From NCBI RefSeq assembly GCF_003711205.1, contig NZ_CP031013.1, forward strand, positions 2,088,501-2,152,500: a DNA stretch of 64,000 nt, read 5' to 3'. The notes below the pieces were generated by a model, which saw only the letters and a list, made by a program, of their open reading frames with translations, was not told the DNA's origin and did not search any database. The position numbers and the translations under genes are program-made. Source of the DNA: Polaromonas sp. SP1 (GTDB taxonomy: Bacteria; Pseudomonadota; Gammaproteobacteria; Burkholderiales; Burkholderiaceae_C). This document shows positions 32,467-41,315 of this stretch, piece by piece. How positions within the stretch are numbered: the first letter of the stretch is position 1; each line of letters starts with the position of its first letter.

Positions 32467-32497
32467 GAAAAAAGGCCCAGACTTTGCAGTCTGGGCC
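32467..32497 (-). terminator. Terminator hairpin in the ilvA leader (candidate attenuator)
   Basis: On the minus strand GGCCCAGACT-GCAA-AGTCTGGGCC is followed directly by a run of six T. It lies 35 bases upstream of the ilvA start codon and is read before ilvA, so it would stop transcription into ilvA unless prevented. Confidence 0.8.
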
Positions 32498-32510
32498 TGT
32501 AAATCCACCC

Positions 32511-32567
32511 TTAGAGGAGGTGGAGGAGACAACCGGTGCAACCAATACCTTGCGATGCGGAAGGCAT
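32511..32567 (-). CDS. Candidate leader peptide of ilvA
   Basis: An 18-codon frame on the minus strand, ATG at 32567, encoding MPSASQGIGCTGCLLHLL. It ends with CTC CTC CAC CTC CTC TAA, 14 bases before the terminator hairpin. Leucine and isoleucine codons followed by a terminator are the pattern of branched-chain amino-acid attenuators. The sequence upstream of the hairpin can also form an alternative ACCAAT/ATTGGT pairing. There is no strong ribosome-binding site, so this is a candidate only. Confidence 0.35.
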   Translation of the reverse strand: MPSASQGIGCTGCLLHLL

Positions 32568-32687
32568 CTGATTGGTGCGATGATTTCAGTATAGCGTGGT
32601 GATGTTGCGCTGCACAATATTCTGTGGCGAGAATTCGACATTTTTCACGGTTTTAGTTATTAATTTTATGCATAAGGAGTGAAGTTT

Positions 32688-33146
32688 ATGGAATGCACGG
32701 TGAGCTGGACAGGCAACGGTGCCACGACAGGGTCTCCCTCCAGCATGAGTTTTCTGGCCGAAACCGGCAGCGGCCACACGCTGATGATGGACGGCGCACC
32801 CGATGCGGACAAACCGGAGAACGGCGGCGCCAACCTGGCGCCCAGGCCCATGGAAACGGTGCTGGCAGGCGCCGGTGGCTGCACAGCCTACGACGTGGTG
32901 CTGATCCTCAAGCGCGGCCGCCAGGATGTGCGGACCTGCTCGGTAAAGCTGAGCGCCGAAAGGGCGCCCGTGGACCCGAAAGTCTTCACCAAGATCCATA
33001 TGCATTTTGTGGTGACGGGGCGCAACCTGGCTGTCGGCGTGGTCGAGCGCGCCATCAACATGAGCCACGACAAATACTGCTCGGCGACCATCATGCTGGC
33101 GAAAACCGCAGAGATCACCACGACTTTTGAGGTGATCGAGGTTTAA
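32688..33146 (+). CDS. OsmC-family protein
   Basis: A 152-residue OsmC/Ohr-like protein. ECTVSWTGNGA at the start, PRPMETVLAGAGGCTAYDVV near residue 53-72 (first catalytic Cys region) and DKYCSATIMLAKTAEITTTF (second Cys) follow the YhfA-type OsmC pattern. Such proteins reduce organic peroxides through two thiols. AAGGAG lies eight bases before the ATG, which favours this start. The stop codon is at the edge of repeat copy 8. Confidence 0.88.
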   Translation: MECTVSWTGNGATTGSPSSMSFLAETGSGHTLMMDGAPDADKPENGGANLAPRPMETVLAGAGGCTAYDVVLILKRGRQDVRTCSVKLSAERAPVDPKVFTKIHMHFVVTGRNLAVGVVERAINMSHDKYCSATIMLAKTAEITTTFEVIEV

Positions 33147-33206
33147 GGTATTTTTGGCCCCTAGCCCATATGGATAATGGGCTTTTAGCTATTAATTCGA
33201 TAGCAG
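33143..33206 (+). repeat. Interspersed repeat copy 8 (forward)
   Basis: GTTTAAGGTATTTTTGGCCC, then CTAGCCCATATGGATAATGG, then GCTTTTAGCTATTAATTCGA and TAGCAGA. It overlaps the stop codon of the OsmC gene, as copy 1 does with its upstream gene. Confidence 0.85.
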
Positions 33207-33258
33207 ATTGATCTGCAGCCCGGTTCGGGCTCCACCAGCTTCACCGGCGTTGCAGGCT

Positions 33259-33888
33259 TCAGAGGTAATGCGCCGTCGTCGTCATGACGCGCGCCGCCGA
33301 GCGCATGAGGGCCTTGACGGGCGCAGGCAGCTGCAGCGCTCCGGCCTGCTCGGCCTCGCGTGCGTGCAGGGCTTCGTCGTCTTTCATTTGCGCCACGATG
33401 GCGCGCGACTCGTGGTCACCCTGGGGCAGGCGCTCGAGGTGGCCGGCCAGGTGCTGCTCGACCTGGCGCTCCGTCTCGACGACAAAACCCAGGCTCAGGC
33501 GGTCGCCCAGGCGGCTGGCCACCAGCCCCAGGCCGAAGGCGCCGGCATACCAGAGCGGATTGAGCAGGGAAGGGCGGGCGCCCAGCTCGTCCAGCCGGGC
33601 TTTGGTCCAGGCCAGGTGGTCGCCTTCTTCGCGGCTGGCCTGCAGGAAATGCTCGCGCAGCACCGGGTCACGGGTGCCCAGCGCCTGGGCCGCGTACAGG
33701 GCCTGCGCGCAGACCTCTCCCACGTGGTTGACCCGCATCAGTGCGCCTGACAACGCCTTGTCCTGCAGGGCGAGCTCGGTTTTTTCACTGGGCACGGTCG
33801 GGCACGGCCGGCTGGCGTGCGGGGTGGCAAAGAGGGTGCGCAATGCGCCGTCGGCGGCGTTCAGCGCGGTGTCGAGTGCGGTGGTCAT
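33259..33888 (-). CDS. coq7: 2-polyprenyl-3-methyl-6-methoxy-1,4-benzoquinone monooxygenase
   Basis: A 209-residue di-iron hydroxylase of ubiquinone synthesis. The Glu/His iron ligands appear as [39 protein letters not shown] and [13 protein letters not shown]. Length and order match the UbiF-replacing Coq7 of Betaproteobacteria. It acts at the inner membrane on the penultimate ring hydroxylation. Confidence 0.93.
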   Translation of the reverse strand: MTTALDTALNAADGALRTLFATPHASRPCPTVPSEKTELALQDKALSGALMRVNHVGEVCAQALYAAQALGTRDPVLREHFLQASREEGDHLAWTKARLDELGARPSLLNPLWYAGAFGLGLVASRLGDRLSLGFVVETERQVEQHLAGHLERLPQGDHESRAIVAQMKDDEALHAREAEQAGALQLPAPVKALMRSAARVMTTTAHYL

Positions 33889-33931
33889 GGCCCCATGTTA
33901 GCGCCGGACCTGCAGCAAGGGAACGCCCATG

Positions 33932-33958
33932 AAAAAAGCCCCCGTAAGGAGGCTTTTG
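33932..33958 (-). terminator. Rho-independent terminator of the first porin gene
   Basis: AAAGCCTCC-TTAC-GGGGGCTTT on the minus strand followed by TTTTTC, 37 bases past the porin stop codon. Confidence 0.85.
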
Positions 33959-33994
33959 ACGGAAGGCCCGGAATGAATCCGGGGCCAGTTGTCA

Positions 33995-35326
33995 TCAGAA
34001 CGTGTGGCGAATGCCCAGTGCCAGGTTGGTGGAACCGACGCCGGCGTCAGAGGTCACGCCACCGAGGAAGCCATTGCCGCCAGGAGCAGCCTGGGCCTGG
34101 TTCTTGTTGCTGAAGCGGGTCAGCACAGCATTCAGGCTGGTGCGCTTGGACAAGGCGTAGCTGTAACGAACGCCGTAGGACGACGTATCGTTGTTGGCAG
34201 CTTTCTTGTCGTCGTAGCGGCTGTATGCCACCACCACGGTGTGGACACCGCTGTTCAGGCGATAACCGACGTGCATCAGGTTGGCATCCTGCTTCAGGCC
34301 GTTGATCAGGCCAGCCTGGATCGTCGGGGCAACTGGTGCGAGGGCCGCGTTGGCCGCGATCAGGGCAGCGGAAACGCCGGACAAACCGGTGGGGTTTTCA
34401 TCTTTCACGGTGGCAAACTGGCCATACAGAGCGCCAGGGCCGATGTCCACAGAAGCGCCAATCACGTTGTTGGTCAGGGATTTCTGGCCCAGTTCGTTGT
34501 TGCGTGCATTATGGCCAATACCAACGCCCCAGCCGTCGGCCTTGTACATGGCCATCGCGCCGTAAAAACGGCCTGCCGAATTGCCGGCGCCTGCGACTTC
34601 ACCCGCGCCGTACATCAGGGCGGCGGTCAGGCCTTCCAGCTTGATACCGTACTGGATGGTATTGCTCAGGCGAATGTCAAACGCTGGCGGGAAGCTGGCC
34701 ACCTGGCCGGCCGCGAGGCTGGACTCGGTCTGCGAAGCGTCGAACGAAGCGCCAATGATGTAGGCCGGCGTGTACTGGCGGCCCAGTGTGAAAGCACCGA
34801 ACGGCGTGATCAGGCCGGCGAAAGCCTGGCGGTCAAACAGGTTGCCGGCGGTGTTCACGCCGATGCTGGAGCCCAGGCCCGCAGCGGTGCTGGGGGTGCC
34901 TGCTGCATTGCCGTAGGCTGCAACGTTCAGCGCGGTTTGCAGGGTGCCGCGGGTAAGCGCGGGCAGCAACGCGAAAGGCACGCCGTTCACGGTGGGCAGC
35001 AACAGGTTGGCTTGCGCCAGGCGGTCAGGCAACTGGCCGCCCGAAGGAGCGCGGTTGGTGACGGAGCCGGTGTCGAGTTCGAAGCGGTTTTCAAGGGTGA
35101 AGATGGCCTTGTAGCCGCCGCCGATGTCTTCCGTGCCGCGAAGACCGAACCTGGAGCCTTCGATGATGCCGCTGGCGAGCTGGTTGACGGTGCCTTGCTT
35201 CAGGCCGGTCACACGGTTGTAGCCGCCGTCAAGAACGCCGTAGACGGTCACGGTGCTTTGCGCCATGGCGGCCGAGGCGGACAAAAGTCCCATGATCGCA
35301 GTTGCAACGAGGGTCAGTTTTTTCAT
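33995..35326 (-). CDS. Gram-negative porin 1 (Burkholderia/Neisseria type)
   Basis: A 443-residue outer-membrane porin. A signal peptide (MKKLTLVATAIMGLLSASAA ending in MAQ) precedes the mature start STVTVYGVLDGGY, the hallmark of beta-proteobacterial trimeric porins. GSRFGLRGTEDIGGGYKAIF and the C-terminal LALGIRHTF with terminal Phe for BamA recognition are present. It is larger than the other two porins here, with extra loop sequence near residues 90-150. It is divergent from porin 2 across 757 bases. Confidence 0.93.
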   Translation of the reverse strand: MKKLTLVATAIMGLLSASAAMAQSTVTVYGVLDGGYNRVTGLKQGTVNQLASGIIEGSRFGLRGTEDIGGGYKAIFTLENRFELDTGSVTNRAPSGGQLPDRLAQANLLLPTVNGVPFALLPALTRGTLQTALNVAAYGNAAGTPSTAAGLGSSIGVNTAGNLFDRQAFAGLITPFGAFTLGRQYTPAYIIGASFDASQTESSLAAGQVASFPPAFDIRLSNTIQYGIKLEGLTAALMYGAGEVAGAGNSAGRFYGAMAMYKADGWGVGIGHNARNNELGQKSLTNNVIGASVDIGPGALYGQFATVKDENPTGLSGVSAALIAANAALAPVAPTIQAGLINGLKQDANLMHVGYRLNSGVHTVVVAYSRYDDKKAANNDTSSYGVRYSYALSKRTSLNAVLTRFSNKNQAQAAPGGNGFLGGVTSDAGVGSTNLALGIRHTF

Positions 35327-36083
35327 GGAGTCTCCAGGAGTTTTAATTAATAAACGAAACGCTATAAACAGGAATCTTGACGCCTGTCTTTACCCTGCAG
35401 GCCATCTCTGTGAAGGGAAGATTAATGGTGATGCTGTGACCCGTAAAGAGTGCCACTACCGGGGGTATCACTTTTGCGACAGGGGAAAACCCGAGGTTTT
35501 TGCCCGTGGCGCAGCGCACTGAAAATCACCGTGAAAGCCCCGCATTTGCCTGGCGCTCCCTCTGGTGCGATGGCGTGGCTGCCTCGGCGAAGAGCGGTTT
35601 GAATGCAGTTTGGTGGCGGGCAAACCTTGCCTAGGGCTTCATCTCTATTTTTCACCCTGCGTGGTAAGCGAGCCACATCCCGCCGGCGCCAAGCCGCAGA
35701 TTCGCCGGCGGATGCACGCAGTCGGCGGTTTTTTGTTGCCGCACTCAGGGCGATGGATGAAAAACATGAGTTATTGCGGGGATCGTTTTCACCAAGACGA
35801 TGCATCTACGTCCAAAACGCGCCATTTGGGTGTGGTCCGCATGCACCAAAAAAAGACATTCGCCCGAACAAAGGCCTCAAGCACACGAAATCACGGTCGC
35901 GCGAAGGTTGGACAGGAGGGGCTGTCGTTAGTCGCCAACACTTGGGTATGAAAGTTGCTAATGGAGCGATAAGGGCGTCCTGTGATTTGTGACGGCTTGG
36001 TTAAATCGCCCCCAAGGGCCAAACCAGAGGGCCCTTAAAAAAGAGTTCCATAACTTGTTTTCCCACCTTTTTGGAGATTTTTA
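35327..36083. other. Long intergenic region between divergent porins; no gene seen
   Basis: 757 bases between the start codons of porins 1 and 2. Open frames here have no ribosome-binding sites and encode arginine/serine-rich, non-family sequence, so I do not call any. An inverted GGGCCAAACCAGAGGGCCC-like stretch near 36016-36037 lies in the porin 2 leader. The region presumably carries long regulated 5' leaders or an sRNA. Confidence 0.5.
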
Positions 36084-37142
36084 ATGATGAAGAAAAGCCT
36101 AGTTGCCCTGGCAGTGCTGGCCGTTTCCGGCGTGGCTTCTGCGCAGTCCACCGTCACCATCTACGGCCTTGTCGACGCCTGGATCGGTAACGTGAAGGAC
36201 AACAACATCAGCCAGACCGGCGTGAACGTTCCCCACCCTTTCTCCGCTAGCGGCGGCGGCCTGCAGACCAGCCGTTTCGGCCTGAAGGGTTCGGAAGACC
36301 TCGGTGGCGGCCTGAAAGCCAACTTCCTGCTGGAAGCCGGCTTTGACCCCAGCACCGGCGCTGCCAACAACTACACCAACCCCTTCACGAATGCGACGTC
36401 CACCGCTGTCTTCGGCCGTCAGGCCTGGGTTGGCTTTTCCGGCGGCTTTGGTGAGCTGAAGCTCGGCAAAATGTGGACCCCTTACGACATGGTCAAGGGC
36501 TCCGGTTCCGCCAACTTCGACTCGCTCCTGTTTGCACCTTCCACCAGCGTGTGGGCCAGCAACAGCTACCAGGACCGTCCAGGCAACTCGGTGTACTACG
36601 AGACCCCTAACGTCGGTGGTTTCAGCGCTGCTGCCATGTACAGCTTCGGTGAAAACAAGACCGCCGCTGTCAGCGCCGGCAAAATCGTTGGTTTCAACGT
36701 TGCCTACGCCAACGGCCCCATCGGTGCTTCCTTGGCTTACCAGAGCGAAAAAGCCAATGGCAACGCCACTGCGATCAAGTACACGCAGCTGAACGGCTCC
36801 TATGACTTCGGCGTGGTCAAGCTGCTCGGCGCTTACGGTAACGTGAAGAACGGCACCACCCCTATCACCGGCGTGGCAGCAGACAAGAGCAAGGAATACC
36901 AGATCGGTCTGGACTTCCCTGTCTCCAGCGCTCTGACGCTGTCCGGCGGCTATGCCCGCTCCAAGAGCACGCTGCTGGCCGGCGCTCCTGACCTGAAGCG
37001 CACCGGCTACGGTGTGGCAGCCCTCTATGCGCTGTCCAAGCGTTCGAACCTGTACGCTGGCATTCAAACGGCCAAGGAAACCGGCGGCGCTACCGAGCGC
37101 AAGACCAGCACCTACGGCGTTGGCATTCGCCACACGTTCTAA
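36084..37142 (+). CDS. Gram-negative porin 2
   Basis: A 352-residue trimeric porin. Signal peptide MKKSLVALAVLAVSGVASAQ, then mature STVTIYGLVDAWIG; the conserved SRFGLKGSEDLGGGLKANFL block; and the terminal YGVGIRHTF. Many codons are the GCC/GCT, GGT and AAC types of highly expressed genes. A TTTGGAGATT site precedes the start. A strong terminator follows the stop. Confidence 0.95.
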   Translation: MMKKSLVALAVLAVSGVASAQSTVTIYGLVDAWIGNVKDNNISQTGVNVPHPFSASGGGLQTSRFGLKGSEDLGGGLKANFLLEAGFDPSTGAANNYTNPFTNATSTAVFGRQAWVGFSGGFGELKLGKMWTPYDMVKGSGSANFDSLLFAPSTSVWASNSYQDRPGNSVYYETPNVGGFSAAAMYSFGENKTAAVSAGKIVGFNVAYANGPIGASLAYQSEKANGNATAIKYTQLNGSYDFGVVKLLGAYGNVKNGTTPITGVAADKSKEYQIGLDFPVSSALTLSGGYARSKSTLLAGAPDLKRTGYGVAALYALSKRSNLYAGIQTAKETGGATERKTSTYGVGIRHTF

Positions 37143-37507
37143 TCCGGGGTTGATCTGAACCGCTGTTAAACCCGCCTTGTGCGGGTTCGAAAAAAGCCGC
37201 TTCACGAAGCGGCTTTTTTTTATGGAATCGGCTGAAATCGGGCCCACAAAGCCGGATTTCAGCAAGCGGGAGCTCCTTGTTTTTGCGGGCGTTGTTTCTT
37301 TTCCACGTGCATCGCCTGTTTTGTGGTTTGACTACAACGGGTTGGCTGTTTTTTCGGGCATTCCTTTGCGAATTGAAGCCCAGTCTGGTGCAATAGACCC
37401 AACTTCCCGAAAGGGGGTTGGCCCGGGTCTCTGGTGGAGCCACGAAGACGCAAGTCCGAAGTAGCCCCCGTGCCGGAGCCCTATGTTTAACCTTGGAGAA
37501 ACTCTCA
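37143..37507. other. Spacer between porins 2 and 3
   Basis: 365 bases. The first 80 hold two hairpins, one with a T-run. The remainder is the leader of porin 3, with an AACCTTGGAGAAA ribosome-binding region just before its ATG. No additional gene was found. Confidence 0.55.
37190..37221. terminator. Terminator after porin 2
   Basis: AAAAAGCCGCTT-CAC-GAAGCGGCTTTTTTTT, with A-run and T-run on either side; a second small hairpin CCCGCCTTGTGCGGG lies just before it. Confidence 0.92.
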
Positions 37508-38680
37508 ATGAAAAAGACCCTTATCGCTTTGGCCGCACTCGGCGCGATGGCTGGTGCAGCACAAGCTCAGTCGACCGTGACCATCTACGGCTTGCTCGAC
37601 GCTAACTTCGGTAGCTTCAAAACCAACGTGGCAGGTGCTGGTGCACAAGCCGGTACGATCCAGAGCGTTACCCAGACCAAAATTGACTCCGGCGGCCTGA
37701 ACGGTTCGCGTTGGGGCATTCGCTTCAGCGAAGACCTCGGTGGCGGCCTGGCTGTTATCGGTAACCTCGAAAGCGGTATCAACCTCGACGCAGGTTCTTC
37801 CGCTCAAGGCGGCCTGCTGTTTGGCCGTCGCGCCAACGTCGGTTTCTCCAGCGGTTGGGGCACCTTGACCATCGGTCGCAACTCCAGCTCCTACGACGAC
37901 GTGGCCAACAGCCACAGCACGATGGCTGGTACGCTTTTCGACCCATCCAACGTGAACAACGGCGCAGCTGCCTCCACTGGCCAGTTCGTTCAGCAAGCTT
38001 CCGGCGCGATTCTGCCAACCGCTGCTGCAGGCCTGACCCTGCTGCAACGTGAAGGCCGTAGCTGGGTTGGTTACAACACGCGTTTCAACAACAGCGTGAA
38101 GTACAACACCCCTAACTTCGGTGGCTTCACCGGTTCGTTCATGTACTCGTTCGGCGAAGACAAGACCACGGCCAACAACGCCAGCAAGACCGTTTCTGCA
38201 AACCTGCAGTACGCAAATGGTCCTCTGGTTGTCCTGGGCGGCTACCAGTCTGAAGCAGCTGTCAACACTGTGACCGCTACTGGCAAGCCAGCTCTGGAAA
38301 ACTCGCTGATCGGCGCTACGTACGACTTCGGCGTGGTTAAGGTTGGTGCTGGTTTCAACCGTGCCAAGTACAAAGACGCTGTGACCCTGATCGGTGGCGG
38401 CACGGGTTCCTTGGCAGCTCAGAAAGAATGGAGCTTGACCGCTGCTATTCCTCTCGGTGCTACCACCCTGAGCGCAGGTTACGCACAATCCAAGGGTGAC
38501 GATCTGGGCAAGGCTACCGGCTACGGTATCCAGGCTCTGTACTCCCTGAGCAAGCGCTCCACGCTGTACACCGGCGTGCTGAGCACCAAGGGCTTCGACA
38601 AGGTTGTGGCTGCAGCTCCTGCTGGCTCCAACATTGGTCGCACCACGACCTTCGCTGTTGGCCTGCGCCACACGTTCTAA
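37508..38680 (+). CDS. Gram-negative porin 3
   Basis: A 390-residue trimeric porin with signal peptide MKKTLIALAALGAMAGAAQA and mature start QSTVTIYGLLDANFGSF. GSRWGIRFSEDLGGGLAVIG and the terminal FAVGLRHTF are conserved. The codon use is strongly biased to GCT, GGT and GTT, more than in its neighbours, which suggests that this is the major porin of the cell. It has its own terminator. Confidence 0.95.
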   Translation: MKKTLIALAALGAMAGAAQAQSTVTIYGLLDANFGSFKTNVAGAGAQAGTIQSVTQTKIDSGGLNGSRWGIRFSEDLGGGLAVIGNLESGINLDAGSSAQGGLLFGRRANVGFSSGWGTLTIGRNSSSYDDVANSHSTMAGTLFDPSNVNNGAAASTGQFVQQASGAILPTAAAGLTLLQREGRSWVGYNTRFNNSVKYNTPNFGGFTGSFMYSFGEDKTTANNASKTVSANLQYANGPLVVLGGYQSEAAVNTVTATGKPALENSLIGATYDFGVVKVGAGFNRAKYKDAVTLIGGGTGSLAAQKEWSLTAAIPLGATTLSAGYAQSKGDDLGKATGYGIQALYSLSKRSTLYTGVLSTKGFDKVVAAAPAGSNIGRTTTFAVGLRHTF

Positions 38681-38719
38681 TTTGAAGCTGGCTTAACGCC
38701 AGTTTCTTATGAAGAATCA

Positions 38720-38756
38720 AAAGCCGCCCCGGGGTAACCCGAGGCGGCTTTTTTTA
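38720..38756 (+). terminator. Terminator after porin 3
   Basis: AAAGCCGCC-CCGGGGTAACCC-GAGGCGGCTTTTTTT, about 45 bases past the stop codon. Confidence 0.92.
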
Positions 38757-38900
38757 TGACTTGAATACGTGTGAAATTCACCGGATTTCTGAAACCTTTC
38801 CTGTGTGCGCTGCGTTAGGGATATGGCATCCCTGATTTGTCCTTCTGCCTGCAGGGCGCACTCAAGTAATGTTTCCCACCGGGCTTTGGCTGTTTTTTTC

Positions 38901-39818
38901 ATGACGCTGTCTCCATCTCATTTTTCTGTGCGTTTACTCCGCCCGTTAGCGCTTGTCGCTTGCGTGACCGTGCTTACGGCCTGTGCGGGCATAGAGACTT
39001 CCGCACCCACTGACAACCTGGATGTGCACTGGACTTCGGCGTCGCCGGAAAATTTAAACCCGAACTCGGACCTGAATCCAGATCGAAATAAAAACGCAGC
39101 GATGGTGAAGTGGCTGCACTGCGCATTTCCCGGAAAAAAATCGACGCACTATCGCGCCGTGCGGCTTGACGGGCGCGATGCCGTTCTGAGCGAGTCCGAC
39201 AGTTCCGCCAGCATGTTGCGGCAGAACCTTCGCGTGGAGCCGGCGAACCTGGGCCAGCTCAGCTTCTCCTGGAAGGTGCCCAAGATGATCCCCGGCGCCG
39301 ACATGACCCAGCGCGACAGCGACGACTCACCGGTGCGCGTGGTGCTCGCCTTTGACGGCGATCGCACCAAATTTTCCGCAAAGAACGCCATGCTGTCCGA
39401 GCTGGCACTGGCGTTGACGGGGGAGCCTTTGCCGTATGCCACCCTCATGTATGTGTGGGGCTCGCACAGCGCGCCTGAAAGCGTGATCATCAACACACGC
39501 ACCGACCGCATTCGCAAGGTCGTCATTGAGTCCGGCCCCGCCCGGCTGGGCCGCTGGCTCGACTACGAACGTGATGTTCGTGCCGACTATGAAAAAGCAT
39601 TTGGCGAAGCGCCCGGTGCGCTCGTCGGCATTGCCATCATGACCGACTCCGACAACACGCGGCAGCAAGCCAAGGCCTGGTACGGCCCCCTCAGCCTGGT
39701 GAAAAAGCCGCGCGATGTGCTGGCGACTTCAGCCGCGCCGTCAATGACCGCCGTGTCGGCTATGTCGGGGTTGGATTCGCAAGTCCCTGAATTTGCACCG
39801 CCATTCCTTCAAGACTAG
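38901..39818 (+). CDS. DUF3047 lipoprotein 1
   Basis: A 305-residue protein with a signal peptide ending in a lipobox (VTVLTACAG, Cys near residue 29). The body holds the DUF3047 pattern: HYRAVRLDGRDAVLSESDSS, LGQLSFSWKVP, DDSPVRVVLAFDGDR, LMYVWG and the end AIMTDSDNTRQQAKAWYGPL. The fold and role of DUF3047 are unknown to me. A paralogue is encoded at 46521-47381, on the other side of the hexose-phosphate gene block. Confidence 0.82.
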   Translation: MTLSPSHFSVRLLRPLALVACVTVLTACAGIETSAPTDNLDVHWTSASPENLNPNSDLNPDRNKNAAMVKWLHCAFPGKKSTHYRAVRLDGRDAVLSESDSSASMLRQNLRVEPANLGQLSFSWKVPKMIPGADMTQRDSDDSPVRVVLAFDGDRTKFSAKNAMLSELALALTGEPLPYATLMYVWGSHSAPESVIINTRTDRIRKVVIESGPARLGRWLDYERDVRADYEKAFGEAPGALVGIAIMTDSDNTRQQAKAWYGPLSLVKKPRDVLATSAAPSMTAVSAMSGLDSQVPEFAPPFLQD

Positions 39819-39852
39819 TATTTCAATCAGTCGAACCCAGGATTTCATTGAC

Positions 39853-41214
39853 ATGCGTGCTGCGGCCACCACCCCAAGCCTTTCGAGCCTTCCAGGCCAT
39901 CCGTCCAACGAAACCGCGGCAGCAGCAGCAGACGCCGCAAGCCAGGGCCACCCGGCCCCGCTGCGCGCCAGCGGCCGTGCTTTCGCACAGATCGCGCAAT
40001 ACCACCCCGAACTGACAGCCTTCCGGCGCGACCTGCACGCGCACCCTGAGCTCGGCTTTGAAGAGGTCTACACCTCCAGCCGCGTGGTGCATGCGCTCAA
40101 GCTGTGCGGTGTCGATGAAGTGCACACCGGTGTGGGCAAGACCGGCGTGGTGGCCGTCATCAAAGGCCAGCAGCCCGGCAAACCCGTCGGTACGAGCGGC
40201 GTCAGGCCCATGGTGGGCCTGCGGGCCGACATGGATGCATTGCCCATGACGGAGCACAACGAGTTCGGCTGGAAGTCGTCCAAGACCGGGCTGATGCACG
40301 GCTGCGGCCACGACGGCCACACCACCATGCTGGTGGGCGCCGCACGTTACCTGGCCGAGACGCGCAACTTTGCCGGCGACGCGGTGCTGGTCTTCCAGCC
40401 CGCAGAAGAAGGCCGCGGCGGGGCCGACGCGATGATCAAGGACGGGCTGTTCGAGCGCTTTCCGGTGCAGGCCATTTACGCCATGCACAACTGGCCCGCG
40501 ATGCGGCCCGGCACCATCGGCATCAATCCCGGGCCCATGATGGCCGCGGCCGACCGCATCACCATTGAAGTGACCGGCAAGGGCGGCCACGGCGCGCATG
40601 CTTACCTGACGGTGGACCCGGTGCTGGTGGCCGCTCACATCATTACCGCCGTGCAAAGCATTGTGTCGCGCAACGTGAAGGCCATGGACAACGCGGTGAT
40701 CAGCATCTGCGCCGTACGCGCGGGTGAGCTCGGCGCCATGAGCGTGGTGCCCGAAACCGCCACGCTGGTGGGTACGGTGCGCACCTTCAGGCCCGATGTG
40801 CAAGACCTTGTCGAGCGGCGCCTCAAGGAGTTGTGCGCGGCGGTGGCTCAGGGCTTCGGCGCCACTGCGACTGTGAAGTATGAACGCATTTACCCCGCCA
40901 CCATCAATTCACCGGCCGAATACACGCTGGCCACCGCCGTGGCCGACCAGCTTGTGGGCGCGGAAAACGTGGTGCGCAACCTCGAACCCAGCATGGGCTC
41001 GGAAGATTTTTCCTTCATGCTCAGGGTCAAACCCGGCGCCTACCTGCGCCTGGGCCAGGGCGAACAATTGCCCGACGGCAAGGGCGGCACGGTCGGCGGC
41101 GTGGGCAGCCGCTTCCTGCACAACAGCTGCTATGACTTCAATGACAGCGTTTTGCCGCTCGGCTCTGCGTTGTTTGCGGGGATTGTGGAGCGCTCGCTGC
41201 CGCTGGCCGCATAA
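39853..41214 (+). CDS. M20-family amidohydrolase (hippurate hydrolase-like)
   Basis: A 453-residue metallopeptidase-like enzyme. LHAHPELGFEEVYTSSRVV near residue 65, MHGCGHDGHTTMLVGAARYL and VFQPAEEGRGGADAMI carry the Cys/His/Glu metal ligands of the M20D aminoacylase/hippurate hydrolase group; the inserted lid dimerisation domain follows near residue 235. The first 45 residues are alanine-rich and not conserved, so the true start may be further in, near the QIAQYHPELTAFRRDLH segment. Confidence 0.88.
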   Translation: MRAAATTPSLSSLPGHPSNETAAAAADAASQGHPAPLRASGRAFAQIAQYHPELTAFRRDLHAHPELGFEEVYTSSRVVHALKLCGVDEVHTGVGKTGVVAVIKGQQPGKPVGTSGVRPMVGLRADMDALPMTEHNEFGWKSSKTGLMHGCGHDGHTTMLVGAARYLAETRNFAGDAVLVFQPAEEGRGGADAMIKDGLFERFPVQAIYAMHNWPAMRPGTIGINPGPMMAAADRITIEVTGKGGHGAHAYLTVDPVLVAAHIITAVQSIVSRNVKAMDNAVISICAVRAGELGAMSVVPETATLVGTVRTFRPDVQDLVERRLKELCAAVAQGFGATATVKYERIYPATINSPAEYTLATAVADQLVGAENVVRNLEPSMGSEDFSFMLRVKPGAYLRLGQGEQLPDGKGGTVGGVGSRFLHNSCYDFNDSVLPLGSALFAGIVERSLPLAA

Positions 41215-41283
41215 GCTATCTGCTATTGATTTAATAGCGTATCACCAAGGCGGTGATTGGGCTGGAGCCCGATTTTGCTTAAA
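41215..41283 (-). repeat. Interspersed repeat copy 9 (reverse)
   Basis: Plus-strand AGCTATCTGCTATTGATTTA, then ATAGCGTATCACCAAGGCGG, then TGATTGGGCTGGAGCCCGAT and TTTGCTTA. Full length; it begins at the stop codon of the M20 gene. Confidence 0.88.
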
Positions 41284-41315
41284 AACCTGACGATTGAAGC
41301 TGAGGCGCCACCGTC

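Noticed and set aside
35603..35992. A 129-codon frame in the porin intergenic region.
   Set aside because: Arginine/serine-rich, no ribosome-binding site, no domain; likely a chance frame.
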